Assembly: GCF_008711285.1 (NCBI RefSeq) | Contig: NZ_VXDC01000010.1 | Location: 93,716 to 157,715 of the forward strand | From: Roseibium aquae | Lineage (GTDB): Bacteria; Pseudomonadota; Alphaproteobacteria; Rhizobiales; Stappiaceae | DNA length: 64,000 bases | Direction: 5' to 3' | Shown here: in pieces, positions 16,968-26,173 of the stretch | Layout of the letters: every line of letters begins with the position of its first letter | Position numbering within the stretch: the first letter of the stretch is position 1 | Notes under the pieces: model-generated | Told to the model about the DNA's origin: nothing | Databases searched by the model: none | What the model saw: the letters and a program-made list of their open reading frames with translations, nothing else | Program-made: the position numbers and the translations under genes

Positions 16968-18620
16968 TTATTGGGCGGCTGGTTGGTCCGTCATGGGAGC
17001 AGCGAGCACGGGCGGCCTTGGTGCGGCGGCCAGAAGATTACGCGTATAGGGGTGGCTTGGTGTGTCCATGACCTGCGCGGTGGGGCCCTGCTCGACGATC
17101 TCACCGCCTTGCATGACAATTACGTGGTCACACAGCAGGCGCACCACGTTCAGATCATGGCTGACGAAGAGGTACGTCATACCCAGCCGTGCCCGCAAGT
17201 CGGCCAAAAGGTTCAGCACCACAGCTTGTATGGACACATCAAGCGCGGCTGTCGGTTCATCCAGAATGAGGAATTTCGGATCGAGCGCAATGGCCCGCGC
17301 AATCCCCACCCGCGCCTTCTGCCCGCCCGAAAGCTGATGAGGAAAGCGATCGAGCAAGGGCAGCGGCAGGCCGCACAGGGTCGCCAGTTCCTCTATCCGC
17401 GCTGTCAAACGGGCGCCGCGCAGATCGCTCATCCGAAGGATCGGATCGGCGATGGTCTGCCGGGCGGAATGGCGGGGATTCAGGCTGTCAGTGGCGTCCT
17501 GGAACACCATCTGGATCTGACTGCGCCGCTTGTCGCGCACGAACCTTTCCGCTGGGATATCCGCGATATCCACGCCTTCGAACAGGATATCGCCCGAGGT
17601 ACGGTCCAGCAGACGGACCAGGATCGAAGACGTGGTTGACTTGCCACACCCACTCTCGCCAACCAGGCCGACGCTTTGCCCCTCCCGGATGGTGAAGGAG
17701 ATGCCCTTGACCGCGTGGACCGGGCCGGACTTGCCCGGGTAGGTCTTGACCAGATCGCGCACCTGCACCAGCGTGCGCTCGCCCGGCGCGTGCCCCGGCA
17801 GTGGGGTGCGCGCCTTGGCTGGCAAAAGGTCCCGCAGCCCCAAACCGGGGCGCGGCGTCGCGTCCACCAGCCGTGCGGTATAGGGATGCTGCGGCGCCGC
17901 GAACACGGCCGCCGCAATCCCCGTCTCCACGATCTCGCCGTCCTTCATAACTGCCAGCCGGTCGCAGTATTCCGCCGCCAGCCCCAGATCGTGGGTAATG
18001 AGGATCGAGGACATGCCGCGCGCGCGGATCAGATCCCGCGACAGATCCATCACCGTTTTCTGCGTGGTGATGTCGAGCCCGGTGGTCGGCTCGTCCGCGA
18101 TCAGCAGCTTTGGGTCGCATGCGAGGGCTATGGCGATCACGATGCGCTGGCACATGCCGCCCGACAGCTCGAAGGGGTAAGCATCGTAGCGTGCCGCGGG
18201 GTCGTTGATGCGAACGTCCGCCAGCGCCTTGATGGCCTTGGCGCGGGCGTCCTGTCTTGTGGCGCGGCCATGCTGGCGCAGGACGTCCTCAATCTGGTGG
18301 CCGACTTTCCGGATCGGGTTGAGAGCCGCGCGCGGGTTCTGGAATATCATCGAGATCTCGCGCCCGCGGATGTCGCGCATGTCCCGTTCACTGGCCGCGC
18401 GCAGGTCTACTCCGCCATAGGTGACGTCACCCGCGCGGATCGTCCCGCCCGCATCGAGGATCCGCAAGAGGGCGTAGGACGTCACCGATTTTCCCGACCC
18501 GCTCTCGCCCACGATCCCAAGCGTTTCGCCGCGTCCCAGATCGAAGCTGATCCCGCGCACCGCGTTCACCTCGCCCCGCCGCGTGCGGAAGCTGACCGAC
18601 AGATTTGTCACACTCAACAT
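16968..18620 (-). CDS. Fused two-domain ABC ATPase, peptide/nickel type (DppD-DppF like)
   Basis: About 550 residues with two complete ATPase units in one chain. Unit 1 has GESGSGKS, LSGGMCQRIVIAIAL and LLIADEPTTGLD. Unit 2 has GESGCGKS, LSGGQKARVGIARAI and FLILDEPTAALD. Each unit ends with the oligopeptide-type C-terminal segment (QHPYTARLVDATP, SHPYTRNLLAAAP). I chose the ATG at 18620 after GGAG, two bases from the permease stop; an in-frame ATG 27 bases upstream is possible. It powers the two permeases encoded before it. Confidence 0.92.
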   Translation of the reverse strand: MLSVTNLSVSFRTRRGEVNAVRGISFDLGRGETLGIVGESGSGKSVTSYALLRILDAGGTIRAGDVTYGGVDLRAASERDMRDIRGREISMIFQNPRAALNPIRKVGHQIEDVLRQHGRATRQDARAKAIKALADVRINDPAARYDAYPFELSGGMCQRIVIAIALACDPKLLIADEPTTGLDITTQKTVMDLSRDLIRARGMSSILITHDLGLAAEYCDRLAVMKDGEIVETGIAAAVFAAPQHPYTARLVDATPRPGLGLRDLLPAKARTPLPGHAPGERTLVQVRDLVKTYPGKSGPVHAVKGISFTIREGQSVGLVGESGCGKSTTSSILVRLLDRTSGDILFEGVDIADIPAERFVRDKRRSQIQMVFQDATDSLNPRHSARQTIADPILRMSDLRGARLTARIEELATLCGLPLPLLDRFPHQLSGGQKARVGIARAIALDPKFLILDEPTAALDVSIQAVVLNLLADLRARLGMTYLFVSHDLNVVRLLCDHVIVMQGGEIVEQGPTAQVMDTPSHPYTRNLLAAAPRPPVLAAPMTDQPAAQ

Positions 18621-18621
18621 G

Positions 18622-19500
18622 TCAGGTTCTCCGCCTGGGATCGACAAGGTCGCGCAGACCGTCGCCCATCAGGTTGAAGGTGAAGACCGCAAGCATCAGC
18701 CACAGCCCCGGAAACAACGCGACCCACCAATGGCCTGAAATGATGTAATTGGCGCCTTCCGCGACCATGATCCCCCATTCAGGCGTGGGCGGGCGCACGC
18801 CAAGCCCGATGAACGAGAGGCCCGCCGCGTTCAGGATCGCCCATCCCATGTTCAACGAGACCTGCACCATCATCGGCGGAAGGGCGTTGGGGAAAATGTG
18901 AAAGGCCAGCGTGCGGAAATGGGAGTTGCCGGAAAGGCGCGCGGCCAGGGCAAAACCGGCCTCGCGCCGGATATTGACCTCGGCGCGCACAAGGCGGGCG
19001 TAAAAGGGGATGTTGATCAGCGCCGTGGCATAGATGATGTTCTCGATCGAGTTTCCAAGGGCTGCGACGATCCCCATGGCCAGCACGAACAGCGGGAAGG
19101 CCATGATCGTGTCCAAGACCCGGTTCAGCGCCGCATCGATCCAGCCGCCCCAGTAGCCGGCGACGGCCCCCAGCACCGAACCGACCGCGAAGGAGATCGC
19201 CACGGCCAGCACCGAAATCATCAGGTCGAGCCGTGTTGCCACCACGACGCGGGAAAAGACGTCCCGTCCCAGACTGTCAGTGCCGAACCAATGCGTCCAA
19301 TCCGGAGGTTGCAAGGCGTTCGCCGCATTTGTGGCCAGCGGATCATGCGGCACGATCAGCGCGCCGAAGAAGGCCTGGAGCAGGAAGAAGGCGAACAAGC
19401 CAAAGGACAGCATGGTCACCGGGTTCTCGCGCAGCACGTGAAGCAGATGCGCCCAAGCCCCATCGGGCTTGCGGCCCGGAATGTCGGTAGCGTCGGTCAT
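18622..19500 (-). CDS. ABC transporter permease, DppC-like
   Basis: A 292-residue inner-membrane permease with the DppC N-terminal helix, the HWFGTDSLGRDVFSR signature, about six helices, and a final GHWWVALFPGLWLMLAVFTFN segment typical of the family. The ATG at 19500 overlaps the upstream permease stop (ATGA). Open frame further upstream lies inside dppB and is not homologous. Confidence 0.9.
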   Translation of the reverse strand: MTDATDIPGRKPDGAWAHLLHVLRENPVTMLSFGLFAFFLLQAFFGALIVPHDPLATNAANALQPPDWTHWFGTDSLGRDVFSRVVVATRLDLMISVLAVAISFAVGSVLGAVAGYWGGWIDAALNRVLDTIMAFPLFVLAMGIVAALGNSIENIIYATALINIPFYARLVRAEVNIRREAGFALAARLSGNSHFRTLAFHIFPNALPPMMVQVSLNMGWAILNAAGLSFIGLGVRPPTPEWGIMVAEGANYIISGHWWVALFPGLWLMLAVFTFNLMGDGLRDLVDPRRRT

Positions 19501-20522
19501 TTGGTGTCGAACCCGATGCGCGGATCGATCAGCGCGTAGCTGAGGTCGATGATGAGGTTGAGGGTGACAAAGAGAAATGCCATCGCGAGCACGAAGCCCT
19601 GCACTGCGGCGTAGTCCGAAGCGACCAGCGCCTCGACCGCGTAGGACCCGATGCCGGGCCAGGCAAAGACTTTTTCCACAAGCACGTTGGCGCCGAGCAC
19701 GAAGGAAAACACCATGCCCAGTGTGGTCACCACAGGCAGCAACGCGTTCCGCAAACCATAGCCGAACAGGACCTTGCTGCGCGACAGGCCGGCAGCCCGG
19801 GCAGTGCGGATATAGTCGGATGACAAGGCTTGCAGCATCGCCGCGCGGGTCATCCGCGCGATGGGGGCCAGCGTGAACAGGGCCAGCGTGATCGCGGGAA
19901 GCGCCAGTTGACGCAGGGCTGCGGCGAAGGTCTCGGGATCGCCCGCCAACAAGCTGTCGATCAGGAAGAAGCCGGTAACGCGCGGCGGCTCGAGATAGAT
20001 GAAGTCGAGACGCCCCAAAGGCGACGGCGCCCAGCCCAGAAGATAGTAGAAGATGTAGACCAGCATGATGCCGGTGAAGAAAGTGGGCAGCGACACACCG
20101 GCGGTGACCAACAATCGGCACAGGTGATCGACCCACGACCCCTGCCGCACCGCCGCCAGGACGCCCAACGGTATGGCGATAAGGCAGGACAGCACCAGTG
20201 CCGAGAGGGTCAGTTCCAGCGAGGCGGGCAACCGCATGGCGAGGTCCGTCAGCACCGGTTGCCCCGTGCTGATGGACCGGCCGAGATCACCCTGCGCCAG
20301 ATCGCCGACATACAGAAAAAACTGCGTCACCAGAGGCTTGTCGAGGCCCAGCGCCTCGCGCACCTGCTGGATGGATTGTTCATCCGCCATCGCTCCGGCG
20401 AAATAGACCGCCGGATCGCCGGGCAGCGCGCGGGTCAGGATGAAGCTGATCACGATGACCCCGATAATCACCGGCACTGTCTGCGCCAGCCGCATCCCGA
20501 TCGCGCGCGTCCGCCCGGTCAT
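19497..20522 (-). CDS. ABC transporter permease, DppB-like
   Basis: A 341-residue permease. It shows the DppB pattern: N-terminal helix (LAQTVPVIIGVIVISFILTR), ALPGDPAVYFAG, GDLGRSISTGQPVL, and the EAA-type loop DYIRTARAAGLSRSKVLF. It starts three bases after the binding-protein gene and overlaps the next permease. It forms the translocation pore with the DppC-like partner. Confidence 0.9.
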   Translation of the reverse strand: MTGRTRAIGMRLAQTVPVIIGVIVISFILTRALPGDPAVYFAGAMADEQSIQQVREALGLDKPLVTQFFLYVGDLAQGDLGRSISTGQPVLTDLAMRLPASLELTLSALVLSCLIAIPLGVLAAVRQGSWVDHLCRLLVTAGVSLPTFFTGIMLVYIFYYLLGWAPSPLGRLDFIYLEPPRVTGFFLIDSLLAGDPETFAAALRQLALPAITLALFTLAPIARMTRAAMLQALSSDYIRTARAAGLSRSKVLFGYGLRNALLPVVTTLGMVFSFVLGANVLVEKVFAWPGIGSYAVEALVASDYAAVQGFVLAMAFLFVTLNLIIDLSYALIDPRIGFDTK

Positions 20523-20525
20523 GAT

Positions 20526-22133
20526 TCACACCCCCTTCATGCGGCGCGGGTCGAGCTGGCGGTGAAACCAGAACTCGTAACCGGAGGCCCCGTTGACCGC
20601 CACGTTCAGCGCCGGCTGATAGAGCGGGATCCGCGGGAGGTCCTCGATCACGATCTCGAACATCCGCTTGACCAGCGGCGCCCACTCGGGATCGTCCATC
20701 GACATGTGCAAGCTGCGCTCGGTGAGCTCGTGCACCTCTTCATTGTCATAGTTGGAGGAGTTGAACAGGCGGTCTTTCTGATAGGCCCAGAAGAAGTAGT
20801 AGTCGGGCGTGTTCAGCCACCCGCCGAAATTCTCGAGGTGGAAATCGAGCGACTTTTCAACCAGCGCCACGGTACGCCAATTTGCGCCCGGGATGCGTTC
20901 GATGGTGGTGGTGATGCCGATCCGCCCGAGGCTTTCCTGGATCAGCAGGGCCGTTGGCTCCATCCAGCTGGCCAGGTCGAGACTGATCGACATCTGCACC
21001 GGGAAACCGGCGGAAAAGCTGGACGCCGCCAAATGGGCCCGGGCTTTCTCCATATCCGTGACATAGGGAAAAGGGCGCGGCCAGGCGGTATCGGTGATCT
21101 CTGTCCCGCCCCCCCACATCGGAGCGCCACGGCCATAGGCGGCAGACTGGAAGATCGCCTCGTAGGGCATCGCGTAGGCGATGGCCTTGCGCACCTCGGG
21201 ATCCTGGAAGGGCTCGAACCGCGTGTTGAGACAGGCGCAATGAATGCAGTTCTCGATCGGCGTCGAGAACACGTCAACGGTGCCCACCAATTCGGAGGCG
21301 TCGCGGTCCGGGATGTCGAAAGACACCTGCACGTCGCCCCGTTCGATCAGGGCACGGCGGGTCGAATTGTTTGGCACCTCGCGCATGATGACGCGCCGGA
21401 TCTCCGGCAGCGGCCCTCCGACCCAGGCGTCGTTGCGGTCATAGACAATCTGCTGGCCCTGATCCCAGCGCGTAACGGTATAGGCGCCTGATCCAGCCGT
21501 GTTGGTGTGCAGGTATTCGGTCGCCCACGGGTCTGCCTCGGTCGCGTTGGCCTTCGCGACAGCGGAATTGATGATGAAAGGCACCGGAACGGCAAGGTTG
21601 GGCAGCGACAGCTTCGACGGATAGTCAAGCCGCAGAACGAAGGTGCGATCGTCCACCGCTTCGAACTGGTCCGGCCGGAAGAACCCGCCCGCGCGCATCT
21701 GGGTCGAGGGGAAGCCTCCGACCGATACCGCGCGGTCGAACGACCATTTCACATCAGCCGCGGTCACGGGGCTGCCATCGGTGAAGGTGGCGCCGGGCTT
21801 CAGTGTGAAGGTGAAGACAAGACCATCGTCGGAAATGACCCAGCTCTCTGCCAGTTCCGGGACGATGGTGTCGTAGTCATAGGACATTTCGCCGGTCGGC
21901 AACTGGCGCGACCCGAAGCCGACAAGCCGGTCATAGCAGTTGATCGCAACCTGATAGCTGGCCCGGTTGGTGCCCGTCCGATGCAGATCGAGGCTGTTGA
22001 TCGTCTGGCCCGAGGCCACGACCATGGTGTCCAGCCCTTGCGCGGCCGCTTGCGTGGCCCAGGCGAAGGGTGTCATCGCCGCACCGCCGGCGGCTGCGGT
22101 CAGTTTCAGGAAATCTCTTCGGTTGGTGGTCAT
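20526..22133 (-). CDS. ABC transporter substrate-binding protein (SBP family 5) with Tat signal
   Basis: A 535-residue periplasmic receptor of the peptide/nickel family. The N-terminus is a twin-arginine signal (TNRRDFLKLTAAAGGAAM), so the protein is probably exported folded. Family segments include PELAESWVISDDGLVFTF, KPGATFTDGSPVTAADVKWS and TNTAGSGAYTV. First gene of the operon binding protein-DppB-DppC-ATPase-allophanate hydrolase, facing a LysR regulator. The allophanate hydrolase at the end suggests a urea-type nitrogen compound rather than a peptide; this is inference. Confidence 0.9.
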   Translation of the reverse strand: MTTNRRDFLKLTAAAGGAAMTPFAWATQAAAQGLDTMVVASGQTINSLDLHRTGTNRASYQVAINCYDRLVGFGSRQLPTGEMSYDYDTIVPELAESWVISDDGLVFTFTLKPGATFTDGSPVTAADVKWSFDRAVSVGGFPSTQMRAGGFFRPDQFEAVDDRTFVLRLDYPSKLSLPNLAVPVPFIINSAVAKANATEADPWATEYLHTNTAGSGAYTVTRWDQGQQIVYDRNDAWVGGPLPEIRRVIMREVPNNSTRRALIERGDVQVSFDIPDRDASELVGTVDVFSTPIENCIHCACLNTRFEPFQDPEVRKAIAYAMPYEAIFQSAAYGRGAPMWGGGTEITDTAWPRPFPYVTDMEKARAHLAASSFSAGFPVQMSISLDLASWMEPTALLIQESLGRIGITTTIERIPGANWRTVALVEKSLDFHLENFGGWLNTPDYYFFWAYQKDRLFNSSNYDNEEVHELTERSLHMSMDDPEWAPLVKRMFEIVIEDLPRIPLYQPALNVAVNGASGYEFWFHRQLDPRRMKGV

Positions 22134-22223
22134 CGGTGGCAGCCCTCTCGGCGTCGGTCATTGATCCCGACCGGCAGGATGGCAGCTTGCGGGCAGTTCG
22201 AAAAATGCTATGTTTTCACCGAT

Positions 22224-22244
22224 CTGGTGCATTCAACGCACCAG
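22224..22244. promoter_or_regulatory. LysR-type operator, perfect 7-bp inverted repeat
   Basis: CTGGTGC (22224-22230) and GCACCAG (22238-22244) form a perfect inverted repeat with a 7-base spacer. It contains the T-N11-A core expected of LysR-type boxes. It lies 16 bases before the LysR start and about 90 bases before the divergent binding-protein gene, so it fits autoregulation plus control of the transporter. Confidence 0.65.
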
Positions 22245-22259
22245 TCAGGAAAAGCCGCG

Positions 22260-23159
22260 ATGCAGCACCTGGAGACATTCCGCCTGATTGAGGCGATCGC
22301 GCGCGCCGGCTCCATCCGCAAGGCGGCGGAGGATTCGAACATCACGGCTTCGGCCCTGAACCGGCGGCTGGCCCGGTTCGAGCGGGAATTCGGGTCGCAG
22401 ATCTTCGAACGGCTGCCGCGCGGTGTGCGGCTGAACGCGGCAGGAGAACTTGTGCTGCAGCATTTCAGGGCGCAGCTCTCGGACCTGGCGCGGGTGCAAA
22501 GCCAGGTCGCCGACCTGCGGGGGGTGCGCCGGGGCCATGTCACCATCGCCTGTTCCCAAGCCCTCCTGCCGTTTTTCCTGCCGCAGCAGATCGCCGCCTA
22601 CCGCACGGCCCATCCCGGTGTCACCTTCGCCGTCAACGTGCGCGATCGCGAGCAGGCGGAGGCGGAACTGGTCAGTTTCCGCAGCGATCTCGCCCTTGTC
22701 TTCGAGCCGCGCGTGCTGGTCGATTTCACTGTGCTTCACGCCGTCCCGCAGCCGGTCTGCGCATTGTTCGCCCCGGACCATCCCCTGGCCGGCCGGCCGG
22801 AATTGCGGCTGCGCGATTGTCTCGATCATCCGCATATCGCGCCGGCGCAGAAATATGGCGTGCGGGGGTTGCTGGATACGGCCGCCAAAGCCATCGGGCG
22901 GCGCGTGACCCCGGTGGTCGAAACCGAATCCTTCGAGCTGATCCGCTACTACGTGGTGCATGAAAGGGCCATCGGCTTCCAGATCCCGATTGGCCTGTCC
23001 TCGCAAGACAAGAGCCTGATTTTCCGGCCGATCTCCGGCCGTGACATGCCGCCGGGAAACCTGCTTCTAGGGCAGATGCGGGGGCGCGTGCTTTCAGTGG
23101 CGACATCGCGCTTCGCCGATCAGGTCGCCCTCGCTCTCGCCAACATGCCGAACGTGTGA
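22260..23159 (+). CDS. LysR-family transcription regulator
   Basis: A 299-residue regulator. Residues 1-60 form the winged helix (FRLIEAIARAGSIRKAAEDS, NRRLARFEREFG, IFERLPRGVRLNAAGE). The remainder is the periplasmic-binding-like effector domain. The ATG at 22260 follows AGGAAA; a long open frame upstream lies antisense to the binding-protein gene and is not used. Divergent from the importer/allophanate hydrolase operon, it is the likely regulator. The effector is unknown. Confidence 0.88.
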   Translation: MQHLETFRLIEAIARAGSIRKAAEDSNITASALNRRLARFEREFGSQIFERLPRGVRLNAAGELVLQHFRAQLSDLARVQSQVADLRGVRRGHVTIACSQALLPFFLPQQIAAYRTAHPGVTFAVNVRDREQAEAELVSFRSDLALVFEPRVLVDFTVLHAVPQPVCALFAPDHPLAGRPELRLRDCLDHPHIAPAQKYGVRGLLDTAAKAIGRRVTPVVETESFELIRYYVVHERAIGFQIPIGLSSQDKSLIFRPISGRDMPPGNLLLGQMRGRVLSVATSRFADQVALALANMPNV

Positions 23160-23522
23160 GGGCGGTCGGTGCGTGGAACGGTTGAGAGCGCTCCGACCGC
23201 AACGGCAGGCCGCACACCGGCCGCTAGAACAAAGGCCAAGTCGGGCACCATGTTCGAGTGATGGTTGAGCCCTGTTTCAGGAGAGATCGAAAGCGTGTGG
23301 GGAAAACGTGTGTGGACGTTCAGGATCGGCGCTGACTAAATAATTGATTTTTTAAATATCAAGAGCTCGCGCAGAAGTGGCGGATGGGATGGGTCCGGGA
23401 TCGGACGTTCTCCATCTCAGACTGAAGAATGAAAGGAACTTTCTCGTCGTCCTGCCCGCCTTTGCTGATGGCGTGGCGCGTGTCACCTCCGTCATCCGTA
23501 AGGGCCCCTCATCCCGAGTCCA
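23160..23522. other. Intergenic stretch with repeat copy A
   Basis: The space between the LysR and TetR genes contains no supported gene. It includes an AT-rich patch near 23335-23360 and the first copy of the dispersed repeat at 23378-23414. Confidence 0.5.
23378..23414 (+). repeat. Dispersed intergenic repeat, copy A
   Basis: A 37-base stretch starting TGGCGGATGGGA and ending ATCGGACGTTCTCCA. It matches copy B (26121-26157) at about 33 of 37 positions by eye. No gene covers it. Confidence 0.65.
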
Positions 23523-24128
23523 TCATCCCCGCTCGAAGACCGACAGCGCCAGTGTCAGCATCTCGCGGATGCGGGCTTTGTCTTCGCCCGAGGCGCGTTG
23601 GGTAATAGCCAGCGCGATCTGCTCGCCGAGGTACTTGGCCCCGGCCTCGACCGATAGCCCGTCGGGCCACTCCCCAGCATCGCGGGCAGCTTGCAGGAAT
23701 CCCGCATAAGCCGCCTGCGCGGCGGCGTCGATCTCCTCCACCCGCGCCCGCGTTTCGGGCCCCAGCCGGTGCTTGCCCGCGCGCATCTTGTAGAACAGGC
23801 AGCCAGTTTCCATCCGGGGATCGTCGCTGGCGAAGTCGATCAGCGCGGCAAGCGTCTGGTGCAGCCCATGCCCGCCGTGCAGCACCACAAACACTTCCGA
23901 CAGCACCAGTTCGGCATAGCGGTCGAGCACTGCGCGCGACAGCCCGTCCTCGCTCCCGAACTCGCGGTAGAGCGAGGGCTTGGAGATGCCCGCCATCTGG
24001 CAGATCGCGTTGACCGACACGTCGGCCGGATCGCTGTGCCAGTAGGCGCGCATCGCACCGTCGAGCACCCTCTCGGCGTTCATCGTTCGTGGCCTGCCAC
24101 GGGTGGGTTTGGGATCATCACAATTCAT
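23523..24128 (-). CDS. TetR-family transcription regulator
   Basis: About 201 residues. The N-terminal helix-turn-helix is ICQMAGISKPSLYREFGSED, followed by a helical ligand-binding domain (TGCLFYKMRAGKHRLGPETR). The ATG at 24128 gives a basic leader (TRGRPRTMNAERVLDGAM) typical of the family. Longer starts run into the divergent promoter. It faces the SDR gene and probably represses it and the NTF2-like gene behind it. Confidence 0.87.
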   Translation of the reverse strand: MNCDDPKPTRGRPRTMNAERVLDGAMRAYWHSDPADVSVNAICQMAGISKPSLYREFGSEDGLSRAVLDRYAELVLSEVFVVLHGGHGLHQTLAALIDFASDDPRMETGCLFYKMRAGKHRLGPETRARVEEIDAAAQAAYAGFLQAARDAGEWPDGLSVEAGAKYLGEQIALAITQRASGEDKARIREMLTLALSVFERG

Positions 24129-24177
24129 TTTCGGACCATGCGGTATTTTATTCTTGACGAAGCGTACATAATATTCG

Positions 24178-24189
24178 TACCAGTCGGTA
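24178..24189. promoter_or_regulatory. Candidate TetR operator, TACC-AGTC-GGTA
   Basis: A short inverted repeat, TACCAGTCGGTA, sits between the TetR and SDR starts, 50 and 29 bases away. Its size and place fit a TetR-type operator. A TTGACG box upstream (24153-24158) may belong to the SDR promoter. Confidence 0.45.
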
Positions 24190-24217
24190 ACACAACGCGC
24201 AATCAGGAGGGTCACCC

Positions 24218-25096
24218 ATGCAGGAAACAAGACGGTCGATCGTCGTTACAGGCGCGAACAGCGGCTTTGGCGCGGCGGCCGTGCGGGCCTTTGCAGACCG
24301 TGGCGACCGCGTCTGGGGCACGATGCGCGACACGGGCGGCCGTAACGCCGCCAAGAAGGCCGAGCTTGAGGGCTATTCGCCGCGCATCACCATCGCCGAA
24401 ATGGACGTCACGAGCGACGCCTCGGTGGCCGAGGGGTTTGCCACCATTCTGGCCGAAGGCACCGTCGACATCCTGATCAACAACGCGGGCATCATGTATA
24501 TCGGCATGACCGAGGCCTATTCCGTCGCGCAGGCTGCGGAACAGATGGACACCAATTATTTTGGGGCTATCCGCGCGATGCAGGCGGTGCTGCCGTCGAT
24601 GCGTGCCGCAGGTTCGGGCCTCATCATCAACACCAGTTCGATTGCCGGGCGGGTCTCGGTTCCCTTCTTCGGCACCTATTGCGCCACGAAACACGCGCTT
24701 GAGGCCTACAGCCAAAGCCTGCGTTACGAGGTGGCCCCCTTCGGCATCGACGTGTCGCTGGTCGAGCCGGGCCCGTTCCCCTCGAACCTGCTCGCCGCCG
24801 GCAAGCCGCCCGCCCGCGCGGATGTGCTGGCATCCTATGGCGACCTTGGGCAGGTGCCTGATGCCATGGTCGCAGGTTTTGCCCAGATGCTGGCCAGCGA
24901 TCAGGCGCCCGACCCGCAACTGGTGGTCGATGCCTATCTGTCACTGGCCGATGCCGCGCCGGGCAAGCGCCCGACCCGCACGGTCGTCGGCATCACATGG
25001 GGCGTCGATGAGGTAAACGCCTTCACCCAGCCGCGCCAAGACGCGCTTTTGAAAGAGATGCAGCTCGACACCGTGCTCGGCGGCGTTGACGCCTGA
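24218..25096 (+). CDS. Short-chain dehydrogenase/reductase (TetR-linked)
   Basis: A 292-residue classical SDR. Cofactor motif TGANSGFG, NNAG, a serine in INTSSIAGR and the catalytic YCATK are present. The longer C-terminus (DEVNAFTQPRQDALLKEM) is typical of the aldehyde/ketone-reducing group often found beside TetR genes. The ATG at 24218 follows a strong AGGAGGG site. The NTF2-like gene follows by 40 bases and may act in the same pathway. Substrate unknown. Confidence 0.87.
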   Translation: MQETRRSIVVTGANSGFGAAAVRAFADRGDRVWGTMRDTGGRNAAKKAELEGYSPRITIAEMDVTSDASVAEGFATILAEGTVDILINNAGIMYIGMTEAYSVAQAAEQMDTNYFGAIRAMQAVLPSMRAAGSGLIINTSSIAGRVSVPFFGTYCATKHALEAYSQSLRYEVAPFGIDVSLVEPGPFPSNLLAAGKPPARADVLASYGDLGQVPDAMVAGFAQMLASDQAPDPQLVVDAYLSLADAAPGKRPTRTVVGITWGVDEVNAFTQPRQDALLKEMQLDTVLGGVDA

Positions 25097-25136
25097 CCAA
25101 CCCCCATTCCCACCCCCTGAAAAAGGAACCAATCCA

Positions 25137-26018
25137 ATGAAAAAGACCCTTACTGCTGCCGCAGCCACCGCTTTGCTTGCCACCGGTGCCCTTGCCGATG
25201 ACACCGCGTCCATCAAGCCGATTGTCGGCGCGTTTCTGGGCGCTGTCCTGCAAGGGGACGTCGACACGATGCGGGAATTGGCCAACCCGGATTACATCCA
25301 GCACAACCCCTTCATCCCGACAGGGCTTGAGCCCTTCATCGGCCTTCTGCCCGTGCTGGCCGAGGCGGGCACGACCGCCGAGAACATTCGCATGTTCGAA
25401 GACGGCAACTATGTCTTCATGCACAATATCTGGCGCAATGCCGCGCCGTTTGGTGCGGATACGATGGTGTCCTTTGACATCATCCGCGTGGACGAGAACG
25501 GCAAAGTCGCCGAACACTGGGATGCATTGCAGCCCCTCGTCACGGAAACCGCCGGCGGCAGAACCCAGACCGACGGCCCGACCGAAGTGACCGATCTGGA
25601 CCAGACCGAGGCGAACAAGGCTCTGGCCGTCGCTTTGGTCCAAGATGTGCTGATGGGCAAGAACCCGGCCAGGATCACCGAGTACATCAGCGCGGAGAGC
25701 TATGCCCAGCATAACCCGAATATCGCGGACGGGCTCGAGGGGATCATCGCGGCGGTTGAAACGCTGACCGCGCAGAACAACATGTTCCAATACACCGAGA
25801 TCCACGCGGTGTTGGGCGAGGGCAACTTCGTCCTGACCGTCAGCGAAGGCCAGTGGAACGGCACGACGAACGCCTTCTACGACCTGTTCCGGATGGAAGA
25901 CGGCATGATCGTCGAGCATTGGGATGTAATTCAGCCCGTCCCGACCGAGGGCTTGGCCAACACAAATGGTATGTTCACCGGGTTTGAGGGCGTCGGCCCG
26001 GAGTCGATCGGGAAATAA
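25137..26018 (+). CDS. Exported protein with two SnoaL/NTF2-like domains
   Basis: A 293-residue protein with a cleavable signal peptide (MKKTLTAAAATALLATGALA). The body holds two similar units of about 125 residues. Unit 1 contains YIQHNPFIPTGLEPFI and KVAEHWDALQPL; unit 2 contains YAQHNPNIADGLEGII and MIVEHWDVIQPVP. This QHN...EHWD pattern is typical of SnoaL-like NTF2-fold proteins, which range from isomerases to ligand carriers. The duplication is internal and clear. Co-directional with the SDR gene. Confidence 0.85.
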   Translation: MKKTLTAAAATALLATGALADDTASIKPIVGAFLGAVLQGDVDTMRELANPDYIQHNPFIPTGLEPFIGLLPVLAEAGTTAENIRMFEDGNYVFMHNIWRNAAPFGADTMVSFDIIRVDENGKVAEHWDALQPLVTETAGGRTQTDGPTEVTDLDQTEANKALAVALVQDVLMGKNPARITEYISAESYAQHNPNIADGLEGIIAAVETLTAQNNMFQYTEIHAVLGEGNFVLTVSEGQWNGTTNAFYDLFRMEDGMIVEHWDVIQPVPTEGLANTNGMFTGFEGVGPESIGK

Positions 26019-26038
26019 CTGCGGCGAAACCAGAATGC

Positions 26039-26058
26039 CCCGGCGCGCCCGCGCCGGG
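26039..26058 (+). terminator. GC-rich hairpin after the NTF2-like gene
   Basis: CCCGGCGC and GCGCCGGG pair across a GCCC loop, 20 bases past the stop codon, followed by TCTTAA. It looks like an intrinsic terminator, though the T-run is short. Confidence 0.6.
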
Positions 26059-26099
26059 TCTTAACGTGCGCCAATCCCGCTGGAAAGCTCTGCACCTTA

Positions 26100-26157
26100 T
26101 TCGATCCCGGTCGCGTTTGATGGCGGAGGCGACGGGACCGGGATCGGACGTTCTCCA
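26100..26157 (+). repeat. Dispersed intergenic repeat, copy B
   Basis: The longest copy. It starts TTCGATCCCGGTCGCG, continues GGCGGAGGCGACGGGACC and ends GGACGTTCTCCA. Its 3' part matches copy A, and its 5' and middle parts match copy C (28376-28428). Confidence 0.65.
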
Positions 26158-26173
26158 CTCTTCAATGCCTTCA

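Noticed and set aside
23377..23709. A plus-strand frame covering repeat copy A
   Set aside because: It overlaps the TetR gene antisense and has no family match; the apparent shared peptide with copy B is explained by the DNA repeat.
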